DNA of 64,000 bases from positions 62,001-126,000 of the forward strand of contig JAPFDX010000015.1 in assembly GCA_026168605.1 (NCBI GenBank), given 5' to 3'. A program made the position numbers and the translations under genes. Positions 53,352-60,451 of the stretch are shown here, in pieces; position 1 is the stretch's first letter, and each line of letters opens with the position of its first letter. The notes beneath the pieces were generated by a model. The model saw only the letters and a list, made by a program, of their open reading frames with translations. It was not told the origin of the DNA and searched no databases. The DNA is from Roseburia sp. (GTDB lineage: Bacteria; Bacillota; Clostridia; Lachnospirales; Lachnospiraceae).

Positions 53352-54482
53352 ATGGAGAATAAACTGATGAATATCGGAAAAAATAGCATTATGGATAATT
53401 TTGTGAAAACCGACGACATCTTAAAAGATATGTGCGGGATTATTGAGTCCTCACAAAAAGCAGCATATCAGGCGGTCAATATAGCACTTGTGCAGAGAAA
53501 TTGGCTGCTTGGCTATCGCATTGCCAGTGAAGAACTGCAAGGCGAGGACAGAGCAAAATACGGAGCTGAGATTATCAAAAAACTTTCAAAAGAACTGACA
53601 GCAGAGTATGGGAAAGGTTATACGAAGTCTAATCTATATAACTTTTATTCCTTCTATAAGACGTTTCCTGAAATTTTCCACTCATCAAGTGGAAAATCCA
53701 ATACCCTGCTTTCTTGGACACATTACAGAGTGCTATTACAGGTCAAAGACTCCAAAGCCCGTGATTGGTATGAGAAGGAAGCTGTCGAACAGACCTGGAG
53801 TGTTCGTACTTTACAGAGAAATATTTCTTCCCAGTATTATTACCGTATGCTTCAGACACAGAAAAAAGAGCTTGTAGAAAGTGAAATGAAAGAACTGACA
53901 GCACCGTGTCAAAATGAAAAGTTGGAATTTATTAAAAATCCGGTGATTGCAGAGTTTTTAGGATTCTCACAAGATACAGATTTTACGGAAAGTGACCTTG
54001 AGAAAAGTATTCTTTCAAATTTACAGAAGTTTTTGATGGAACTTGGAAAAGGGTATGCTTTTGTGGCAAGGCAGCAGCATATTCATACTGAAAAACAGGA
54101 CTATTATATTGATCTTGTATTTTACAATTACATACTGAAATGTTTTGTCCTCATTGATCTGAAAACAGAGAAAATAACCCATCAGGATGTCGGGCAGATG
54201 GATATGTATATCCGTATGTATGATGAATTGAAACGCAGCGAAGGTGATAATCCTACAATGGGTATTGTGTTATGTTCTGATACGGATGAGGATATTGCAA
54301 GATATTCTGTTATGCACGGTAACGAACAATTATTTGCTTCCAAGTATAAGCTTTATCTGCCCACGGAAGAAGAATTGAGGGAAGAAATTGAAACGCAAAA
54401 GACAATGTTTTATCTTCAACAGCAGGAAAGTATAGATTCAAAAAGTAGTAATTTGTCTGGGGAGGATGGTCAGGAAAGATGA
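53352..54482 (+). CDS. DUF1016/YhcG-type PDDEXK nuclease domain protein
   Basis: 376 residues. The N-terminal DUF1016 region (about 25-175: YQAVNIALVQRNWLLGYRI ... SWTHYRVLLQVKDS) is followed by a PD-(D/E)XK nuclease fold with YYIDLVFYN and VLIDLKTEK. Family members are common in defence islands and mobile DNA; their substrate is poorly known. GAGCGATT precedes the ATG; a second ATG lies 18 bp later. It overlaps the next response regulator by 4 bp, an odd partnership that may be chance insertion. Confidence 0.85.
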   Translation: MENKLMNIGKNSIMDNFVKTDDILKDMCGIIESSQKAAYQAVNIALVQRNWLLGYRIASEELQGEDRAKYGAEIIKKLSKELTAEYGKGYTKSNLYNFYSFYKTFPEIFHSSSGKSNTLLSWTHYRVLLQVKDSKARDWYEKEAVEQTWSVRTLQRNISSQYYYRMLQTQKKELVESEMKELTAPCQNEKLEFIKNPVIAEFLGFSQDTDFTESDLEKSILSNLQKFLMELGKGYAFVARQQHIHTEKQDYYIDLVFYNYILKCFVLIDLKTEKITHQDVGQMDMYIRMYDELKRSEGDNPTMGIVLCSDTDEDIARYSVMHGNEQLFASKYKLYLPTEEELREEIETQKTMFYLQQQESIDSKSSNLSGEDGQER

Positions 54483-55168
54483 ATATCTTACTGGTTGAAG
54501 ACGATAAAAATATTCGTGAAATGGTGTTTGATTTTCTGGCAAGTGAAAACTATAATGTCATAACAGCCATTGACGGACAGACTGCAATCGATATATTTAA
54601 AGAACGTACATTTGACATTGTACTGCTGGATTTAATGTTGCCGAAAGCCGGCGGATTTGAGGTCTTGAAATATATAAGGAGTGTGAGCGTAATTCCTGTC
54701 ATTATCGCTACTGCTAAAGACAGTGATACAGATAAAATGATGGGGTTAAATTTAGGTGCAGATGATTATATTACAAAGCCGTTTTCTCTTGTCGAATTAC
54801 TGGCAAGAATTAAAGCCAATATACGTCGTGCCACAGTCTATAGCGGCTCAGACAGTTCCAGGGATAGGGTGATCAAATACAAGGATTTGACCATCAATGT
54901 ATCAAAATATACGGTTTCGAAAAATGGCGTTGACTTAAATCTTACACATACAGAGTTTGAGATCATCAGACTTCTTGCGACGAATCAGGGACGGGCTTTT
55001 TCAAAAGAACAGATCTACAATACCATTTGGAAAGAGGCATATTACGGAAACGAGAGTGTACTCAATACACACATCAACAGATTGAGAAATAAGCTGTCTG
55101 ACGGTACAGATAAGGCGAATTACATCAAGACTCTTTGGGGAATTGGTTACAAGATGGAGGAAGAATAA
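54479..55168 (+). CDS. OmpR-family response regulator (peptide-resistance type)
   Basis: 229 residues. The receiver has D8-D9, phospho-acceptor D51 in LLDLMLPKAGG and the Lys in TKPF. The winged helix ends LWGIGYKMEEE. GGTCAGGAAAG precedes the ATG. It overlaps the kinase gene by one base, and an ABC transporter follows, so it probably controls that transporter. Confidence 0.92.
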   Translation: MNILLVEDDKNIREMVFDFLASENYNVITAIDGQTAIDIFKERTFDIVLLDLMLPKAGGFEVLKYIRSVSVIPVIIATAKDSDTDKMMGLNLGADDYITKPFSLVELLARIKANIRRATVYSGSDSSRDRVIKYKDLTINVSKYTVSKNGVDLNLTHTEFEIIRLLATNQGRAFSKEQIYNTIWKEAYYGNESVLNTHINRLRNKLSDGTDKANYIKTLWGIGYKMEEE

Positions 55169-56085
55169 TGGAAGTTGTATTCGCTGTAATTTCGATTGTG
55201 TTACTTGTTCTCTACTTCAGGGAGCATAGCAGAAATAAGAAAATGGAAAGCGATTATAAATACATCAATGCAAGACTTCTCGATATAACCAATGATGATG
55301 AGAGCAATTATATCCTTGTGCCATCGGATAGGAAGGTTGTAAAAGAAACTGCGGAGGAGATCAACAATCTTCTGGAAAAATTTTATGGCAGACAGATTGA
55401 GTACAATAGAAGTCAAAAAACAATTTTGCAGATAGTTACGAACATCTCGCATGACCTTAGGACACCTATTACCGTTTTGAGGGGGTATATTGAAATGCTT
55501 TATCTGCAAAGTCAAAAAGAAGAATTATCCCCTGTGATGCGTACCACGATTGAAAAAATGCAGAGCAATTCCGGGGAGCTGGTTCACTCTGTAAACAACT
55601 TATTTGATATGGCAAAAATACAGTCCGGGGATATGGCTTTGAATATTCAAAAAGTTAATTTGACACAAGTTTGCCATGAGATTATTTTAGAGTTTTACGA
55701 TCTGTTGGAAAGAGAAAATTTTCAGGTAGAGGTCGATATCGAGGATCAACCGTTATATGCGAATGTCGATACAGAAGCGGTGCGGCGTATCCTCAAAAAT
55801 TTAATTGACAATGCGATCAAGTATGGTTGCGCTGGCAAATTTTTAGGAATTTCCCTCTATGAAAGGAGCGGTTATAGCTATATTGCAGTTGAGGATCACG
55901 GAGCCGGTATTACTGAACAAGACAAAGAACATATTTTTACAAGAGCATATACGGCAGACAGAAAAAAGGGAAATGGACTGGGCTTAGCCATTTCACAAGG
56001 ACTCGCAAGTTCTATGGGTGGTTCAATTTCAGTAAGCAGCATCCCCCGGGAGAAAACAGTATTTACAGTCAGGTTACAAAGTTAG
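55168..56085 (+). CDS. Sensor histidine kinase with short membrane anchor
   Basis: 305 residues. One N-terminal membrane helix (2-17), almost no extracellular part, H95 in NISHDLRTPI, N-box NLIDNAIKYG and KGNGLGLAIS. It resembles the kinases placed beside bacitracin and lantibiotic-type ABC transporters, which sense flux through the transporter rather than a ligand. It overlaps the regulator gene by one base. Confidence 0.9.
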   Translation: MEVVFAVISIVLLVLYFREHSRNKKMESDYKYINARLLDITNDDESNYILVPSDRKVVKETAEEINNLLEKFYGRQIEYNRSQKTILQIVTNISHDLRTPITVLRGYIEMLYLQSQKEELSPVMRTTIEKMQSNSGELVHSVNNLFDMAKIQSGDMALNIQKVNLTQVCHEIILEFYDLLERENFQVEVDIEDQPLYANVDTEAVRRILKNLIDNAIKYGCAGKFLGISLYERSGYSYIAVEDHGAGITEQDKEHIFTRAYTADRKKGNGLGLAISQGLASSMGGSISVSSIPREKTVFTVRLQS

Positions 56086-56155
56086 AAAAAAGTTAGAATC
56101 AAAAGAGAGAAAAGATAACTTTGTTTTGTATACTGTTTTAAAAGGAGGCAGCGTG

Positions 56156-57082
56156 ATGAATGGTATCATAGAAACGCATCATTTAAAGAAGATTTATAAA
56201 GATAAAGTGGTAGTCAACGATGTAAGTATCCATGTCAAAAAAGGAGAAATCTACGGTTTTGTCGGTCCAAATGGGGCTGGAAAAAGTACCTTGATGAAAA
56301 TGTTACTTAACCTGGTTCAACCAGATTCCGGCGAAATTGTTATATTTGGGAAAAAGGTCGTTGAAAATGACTTTGAAATGTTGAAAAAAATCGGATCAAT
56401 TATCGAAAATCCATATTTCTACGAAAAATTAACAGCGAGACAAAATCTTGATCTGCATTGTGAATATATGGGGTATCATAACAAGAACCATATCGTGGAA
56501 ATGCTGGAGTGTGTAGGATTGTTGAAAGACGCTGACAAAAAAGTATCCCAATATTCGTTGGGAATGAAACAACGTCTTGCAATCGCCAGAGCCATTTTGA
56601 CAAAGCCGGAGCTATTGATACTGGATGAACCGATCAATGCTCTTGACCCGGAGGGTATCCGGGAAATGAGAGAATTATTCCGTAAACTCAATACAGATTA
56701 TGGGACAACAATTTTTATTTCTAGTCATATCCTCTCAGAAGTAGAGCAGATTGCAGATACGATTGGTATTATCCAGAATGGCACGCTCATGAAAGAGGTT
56801 GCGATGTCAGACGTACATAAATATCAGACAGACTACGTGGAAGCAGAAGTCGATAATGTGGAGTTTGCAGGTTATATCCTCGAACAGAAATTTGGAATAC
56901 GGGATTTTAAAGTGATTTCACAAAATCTCATTGAAATTTATGATTTCAGAAAAGAGGTAAAAGAACTTTCCGCTGCATTTATTCAAAACGGTATCGGTAT
57001 TAACAGTATTGGACGTAAGCAAAATTCCCTGGAAGATTACTTTTTCCAGATTACTGGAGGAGGGGCGGTGGAAAATCTATGA
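56156..57082 (+). CDS. ABC transporter ATPase, BcrA/lantibiotic-protection type
   Basis: 308 residues from the ATG at 56156 with AAAGGAGG upstream. Walker A GPNGAGKST, signature LGMKQRLAIARA (YSLGM form), Walker B LLILDEP and H-loop SSHILSE are present. The extra C-terminal domain is typical of BcrA-like ATPases. With the permease it probably exports or expels peptide antibiotics. Likely controlled by the upstream two-component system. Confidence 0.92.
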   Translation: MNGIIETHHLKKIYKDKVVVNDVSIHVKKGEIYGFVGPNGAGKSTLMKMLLNLVQPDSGEIVIFGKKVVENDFEMLKKIGSIIENPYFYEKLTARQNLDLHCEYMGYHNKNHIVEMLECVGLLKDADKKVSQYSLGMKQRLAIARAILTKPELLILDEPINALDPEGIREMRELFRKLNTDYGTTIFISSHILSEVEQIADTIGIIQNGTLMKEVAMSDVHKYQTDYVEAEVDNVEFAGYILEQKFGIRDFKVISQNLIEIYDFRKEVKELSAAFIQNGIGINSIGRKQNSLEDYFFQITGGGAVENL

Positions 57083-57759
57083 TACATTTGATGAAACTTG
57101 AATTGAAAAAAGTTGGTTTGAAAAAATATGTATTATTCTCGATCACTGGTATTTTCATTAGTATGTTTTTTCTGTTTGTCGGACTAAATGACAGTTCCAC
57201 AATAAAATCCAGTTATGAAACGGCGTTTTCAACAGTTGGATTGATATTCTGTTTTTATTATATTGTGCTGTTTTCTGTCCTTGTCTCCGCCTATATTGTG
57301 AATGAATATAATCATAAAACAATTTTGGTTATGTTTTCATACCCAGTAGACCGCAGGAAACTGATGATTGCAAAATTGCTTCTGATCACATTACTTGTGA
57401 TGTTTTCGATGATAATTGGATATCTATGCTGTGGAACATTTATTGTTATTGCAGACCGGTATTGGGAACTTATAGAGGGTGAATTTGAAATTTCTGTTTT
57501 ACGCTATTGGATACCGACGGCCCTTAAAGCGATTATTACATTTTGCGCGTTTGGTATCGGAACATTTGTGGTCGGTATGATGAAGAAATCTGTTTCGATG
57601 ACAATCATAAGTTCAATTATTTTCTGCTATATCCGACAGTTTTATATAGCAGGCATGGATTTATACGAAGAAAACTGGCTATTTGTGATAGGGGTGGTGG
57701 TTATAACTGTTATAGGTGTATGGTACACACTCGCTTACAAGATAGGACAGATTGATTAA
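57079..57759 (+). CDS. ABC-2 type permease of the peptide-resistance transporter
   Basis: 226 residues with six membrane segments (about 18-36, 48-70, 95-120, 135-165, 170-190, 200-220). No enzymatic motif. It overlaps the ATPase gene by 4 bp (ATGA), so the two are a unit. Substrate unknown; a lantibiotic or bacitracin-like peptide is a fair guess from the family. Confidence 0.87.
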   Translation: MIHLMKLELKKVGLKKYVLFSITGIFISMFFLFVGLNDSSTIKSSYETAFSTVGLIFCFYYIVLFSVLVSAYIVNEYNHKTILVMFSYPVDRRKLMIAKLLLITLLVMFSMIIGYLCCGTFIVIADRYWELIEGEFEISVLRYWIPTALKAIITFCAFGIGTFVVGMMKKSVSMTIISSIIFCYIRQFYIAGMDLYEENWLFVIGVVVITVIGVWYTLAYKIGQID

Positions 57760-57768
57760 ACAATACTT

Positions 57769-57818
57769 AAAAAATGGGTTTGTGCACCAAATGATCAGAG
57801 TGCACAAACCCATTTTTT
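57769..57818. terminator. Bidirectional terminator flanking the tRNA-Ser remnant
   Basis: A perfect 18-bp inverted repeat (57769-57786 with 57801-57818), with A6 and T6 at the ends. Reading leftward it follows the tRNA 3' fragment by one base, so it is probably the original tRNA terminator. Confidence 0.9.
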
Positions 57819-57819
57819 G

Positions 57820-57843
57820 TAGCGGAGACGGCGGGATTCGAAC
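57820..57843 (-). other. Element attachment site: 3' fragment of a tRNA-Ser gene
   Basis: On the minus strand GTTCGAATCCCGCC leads to CGTCTCCG plus CTA, matching the T loop, 3' T stem and acceptor of tRNA-Ser. The 5' T stem does not match (GTCTT), so similarity starts exactly at the T loop. It is a displaced 3' end, as left when an integrase inserts into a tRNA gene. The full tRNA would lie at the far end of the element, beyond the window. Confidence 0.75.
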
Positions 57844-57917
57844 AAGACGACAAAATCCGCATAAACACTGATTTTTAAGGGTTTTACAAAATTTGTGACA
57901 AATTTCATGACAAAATT

Positions 57918-58913
57918 TTATTCTATAAGCACTTCTTTTATGTATTCAGCGGCAAAATTCAGCATATCCTGCTTTTTATCCGCCATAGCGTGTTGGTACA
58001 CATTTTTTAAAACGTTATCTGTTTTCCAGCCGCCATTTGCCATAATATACTGATCCGGTATACCTAAGCTGTGGGACATACTTGCATAGTAGTGTCTGAG
58101 TTTATGTAAAGAAAAATGCGGCAGACCGAGTTCTGACTGCTTCTTTGCGAGGAAGCGGGAGATTCTGCTGGGATCGCCAGAATATATTTTCCCCAATACC
58201 TTAATTTTTTCTATTACTTCATCCGGCACATAAATGGTCCGTGTGCTGTCTGTCGTTTTGGTGGTTTTTATTACCCATTCTCCCCGTTCATTCTGAACCT
58301 TCGCTTTGTTGATCGTTATCATATTTCCGTCGATGTCGTCCAGTGTCAGTGCGCATATCTCAGAGCGCCGCATCCCATAAACGGCTAAGAGCAGGGGAAC
58401 TTCAAAACGTGTCCCCTGAGCAGCTTTAAGCACGGAACGGACATCTTCATCGGTCGGAATGTATGCTGTTTTTTTAATATTTTGTGGTAAGGTGGTCGTT
58501 ATTACTTTCTGGGGGCAAAACATCTTCAGTACAGCAGAGATAAATGCGTTGGCATTGCGCGTAGTTTTTGGGGAGCGTGTTTTACTATAACTGTTGATTT
58601 CCTTTTGCACATCCAGACTTGATATATCAGTTATGCGTTTCTGGGTAAATTTTTCAGACAGATTGCTTAGTATGCCGCTGTAACTCCGGATTGTTGAAGG
58701 GGACAATACATTCTTTTTTGCGCTGACATATTCTTCTGCAGCGTCCTTGAAGGTTAGCCTTGGGTGCTCCCGGTCAATCTGATTGAGCTCATCAGAGAGG
58801 AGCTGCAGCGCCTCCTTCTGTGTCGGCTTGTAGTCTGTGATAACCGTGTAGGTTTTACCCTTGTACATTTTCCTGATTCGGTATGAGCCGGATGGTAGTT
58901 TTTCGATTTTCAT
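57918..58913 (-). CDS. int: Tyrosine-recombinase integrase
   Basis: 331 residues from the ATG at 58913 after AAGGAGGA. It has an AP2-like/Arm-binding N terminus, a SAM-like core-binding domain (about 60-160), and a catalytic domain with Arg in YGMRRSEICAL, His-x-x-Arg in HKLRHYYAS, and nucleophile Tyr in NVYQHAMADK. The stop lies 75 bp from the attachment site. It directs integration and excision at the tRNA-Ser site. Confidence 0.93.
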   Translation of the reverse strand: MKIEKLPSGSYRIRKMYKGKTYTVITDYKPTQKEALQLLSDELNQIDREHPRLTFKDAAEEYVSAKKNVLSPSTIRSYSGILSNLSEKFTQKRITDISSLDVQKEINSYSKTRSPKTTRNANAFISAVLKMFCPQKVITTTLPQNIKKTAYIPTDEDVRSVLKAAQGTRFEVPLLLAVYGMRRSEICALTLDDIDGNMITINKAKVQNERGEWVIKTTKTTDSTRTIYVPDEVIEKIKVLGKIYSGDPSRISRFLAKKQSELGLPHFSLHKLRHYYASMSHSLGIPDQYIMANGGWKTDNVLKNVYQHAMADKKQDMLNFAAEYIKEVLIE

Positions 58914-58974
58914 TACTTCATCCTCCTTAAAAATGGGTATAAAAATAACAGCCAGAAGAGAACAGTAGTTCCGC

Positions 58975-59003
58975 TTGCGGTGGCTGCCCGGAGATGATAC
59001 AAT
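58975..59003 (+). promoter_or_regulatory. Candidate promoter of a small RNA
   Basis: TTGCGG, 17 bp, TACAAT, divergent from the integrase gene. Confidence 0.45.
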
Positions 59004-59009
59004 ATTTTT

Positions 59010-59113
59010 GGCGAAATGCTGTAGCATCTCCGGAGATGTTATGGTTAAGTCGTCCTCTCTGGCATCCGGAGAGGGCGCATGAACCGTTCCTGTTGGCGCA
59101 GGGGCGGTTTTTT
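59010..59113 (+). ncRNA. Candidate small RNA of the element
   Basis: An RNA of about 105 nt would run from the promoter at 58975 to a strong terminator (59084-59113). It contains GCATCTCCGGAGATG and CCTCTCTGG/CCGGAGAGG hairpins and no convincing reading frame. No target is evident. The 200-bp space between int and the DinD-like gene holds nothing else. Confidence 0.4.
59084..59113 (+). repeat. Terminator-like repeat, copy 1
   Basis: CCGTTCCTG, loop TTGGCG, CAGGGGCGG, then T6. It is present three times in the element (also 60041 and 60421), each time on the plus strand. Confidence 0.7.
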
Positions 59114-60014
59114 ATTTCTTTTTTGCTAAAGCTCGTTGTTCTTTTTCAATTTGTTTTATACTTTTCTCTGGAGTTGGAAGATTTTCTGGCATTGTTCCAC
59201 CAAGTCTTCCGATTGTTTCACGGACTTCTTTTCCAACTTCATAATGAGCTTGGTTGGCTTTTTCTTTTCCCTGTATGTTTTCCCTTCGGAGTTTGGCTTC
59301 TGTTTGTGTTGCTCGGAATAAGTTGGCGGCGAGTTCTTCATGTCCCATATAATCGAGTATATCGTCCTTTTTATCAAGATGTTTCCTTGCTTTTATATCT
59401 TTCGCAGTCAAACCACCATACAAGCCTTTGTAACCGGAATTCTGAAAAATTGCGTAGTCTAGTCCGGTTTGAACGCCAGCGTCTTTAGCGGCAGCAACCA
59501 AGAGCTTGTTATGCTCTTTCATTTCTTTACGGATAGCAAGACGTTTTTGATCTTCGTTAAGAGCGTCATAATTGTTGATAAGTTCTTGCTGCCTTGTTTT
59601 AATCGCAAAATAAGATTGTCCGAGTGCGATTACTTTTTTCCGTGGATCACCATTTTGTACAATGAGATAACAAGCATATCTGGAAAGTTCATAGTCGTCA
59701 ATTTCTTTGGTTGCATTTTTGGGCATATCTATCGTTTTGGTGACGTCAACAAAATGTTCGGAAACGGCATTTTCACTGCCTTCGCATGCAGTCATAGCTT
59801 TATCTATTACTTTATGAAAATTTCGCCATTCTTTATATTCAAGAGCAATCTGCAATTCACGTGCATACCAAAATTCTTGTCCGTATTCGTTGGTATGGCG
59901 TATTGATTCAAAAAGAGATTCGGTATAATTTGCTTCATCATCTTTGGTAAATGCATTTGTGATGACCCTCTGGTGTAAGGCTTGCAGTTGTTCATTAAAT
60001 TCATTTTCGTTCAC
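59112..60014 (-). CDS. dinD: DinD-like protein (DNA damage-inducible protein D family)
   Basis: 300 residues from GTG 60014, six bases after GAGAGGTG (GTG 60023 lies within that site). Landmarks are EFWYARELQIALEYKEWRNFHKVI and LSRYACYLIVQNGDP (a Bro-N/KilA-N-like domain), then a helical C terminus with MGHEELAANLFRATQTE. E. coli DinD binds RecA and limits strand exchange; family members are SOS-linked. Inside a lysogeny module it may help couple induction to DNA damage. Confidence 0.85.
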   Translation of the reverse strand: MNENEFNEQLQALHQRVITNAFTKDDEANYTESLFESIRHTNEYGQEFWYARELQIALEYKEWRNFHKVIDKAMTACEGSENAVSEHFVDVTKTIDMPKNATKEIDDYELSRYACYLIVQNGDPRKKVIALGQSYFAIKTRQQELINNYDALNEDQKRLAIRKEMKEHNKLLVAAAKDAGVQTGLDYAIFQNSGYKGLYGGLTAKDIKARKHLDKKDDILDYMGHEELAANLFRATQTEAKLRRENIQGKEKANQAHYEVGKEVRETIGRLGGTMPENLPTPEKSIKQIEKEQRALAKKK

Positions 60015-60040
60015 GAAGAACACCTCTCTTTATCTGTATT

Positions 60041-60067
60041 GTTCCTGTTGTAGCAGGGGCGGTTTTT
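60041..60067 (+). repeat. Terminator-like repeat, copy 2
   Basis: GTTCCTG, loop TTGTAG, CAGGGGCGG, T6. It lies just upstream of the DinD-like start and four bases before the antisense RNA promoter. Confidence 0.65.
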
Positions 60068-60070
60068 TAT

Positions 60071-60099
60071 TTGACAATTCTTAAAAAGTGCCATATAAT
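60071..60099 (+). promoter_or_regulatory. Consensus SigA promoter of the second antisense RNA
   Basis: TTGACA, 17 bp, TATAAT: a perfect match. The start near 60106 puts AACAAGGGAGC at the 5' end of the RNA. Confidence 0.85.
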
Positions 60100-60105
60100 A
60101 CACTT

Positions 60106-60211
60106 AACAAGGGAGCCGGTCGGATAGATGAGGACTATCCGCTCCGGCGTTATAGTTTTAAGTTACGAAATAACCGTCCAACCTTTAGCTGGGAGTGGAC
60201 GGTTATTTTTT
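60106..60211 (+). ncRNA. Antisense RNA antitoxin of the prophage type I module
   Basis: About 105 nt. It has a hairpin with CCGG and GGATAG/CTATCC stems (60117-60147) and ends at a strong terminator: AAATAACCGTCCA (60168-60180) with TGGACGGTTATTT (60196-60208) plus T run. It overlaps the last codons and 3' region of the toxin mRNA made from the other strand. The arrangement is the same as at 1860-1963. Confidence 0.75.
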
Positions 60212-60289
60212 GCGCTTGTAATTACTCACAAGTGTAATGATTGCACAAAGCATGATGACGAAATCAAATAAGTCAGAATATGTAACCAT
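60203..60289 (-). CDS. Second putative holin-like type I toxin peptide
   Basis: 28 residues beginning MVTYSDLFDF, with a hydrophobic helix (about 8-22) and a basic end (NYKRKK). The first seven residues equal those of the peptide at 1781-1873. GGAAGGTGG precedes the ATG. The stop codon lies in the terminator of the antisense RNA. In an element it could act in stability or defence; that is inferred. Confidence 0.72.
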   Translation of the reverse strand: MVTYSDLFDFVIMLCAIITLVSNYKRKK

Positions 60290-60420
60290 TGTTTGTCCAC
60301 CTTCCGCAAGGCCTCGGAACGGATGGCAAAACCGTCTTCACAGCTCCCTTGTTACGTATATTAAGTTTTTAAGGATGCCTCCACTCCGTGGAGCAGAGGC
60401 TTTTCATACATTCAGTGAAT

Positions 60421-60450
60421 CCGTTCCTGTTGGCGCAGGGGCGGTTTTTA
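60421..60450 (+). repeat. Terminator-like repeat, copy 3
   Basis: CCGTTCCTG, TTGGCG, CAGGGGCGG, T5, nearly identical to copy 1. A separate GCCTC/GAGGC hairpin with T4 lies just before, at 60377-60403. Between 60290 and 60451 I see no gene other than the toxin leader. Confidence 0.65.
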
Positions 60451-60451
60451 T

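Larger units (their letters stand above)
60105..60354 (-). repeat. Inverted repeat enclosing the second type I toxin gene
   Basis: TAACAAGGGAGC (60105-60116) and GCTCCCTTGTTA (60343-60354) are perfect 12-bp complements, so the 5' and 3' ends of the minus-strand toxin mRNA can pair. CCTT-GCGG-AAGG just ahead of the toxin start can fold over its ribosome binding site. Confidence 0.7.

Noticed and set aside
59469-59906. 145-codon plus-strand frame rich in Phe
   Set aside because: Mirror of the DinD-like gene; Phe-rich composition comes from the A/T-rich opposite strand.
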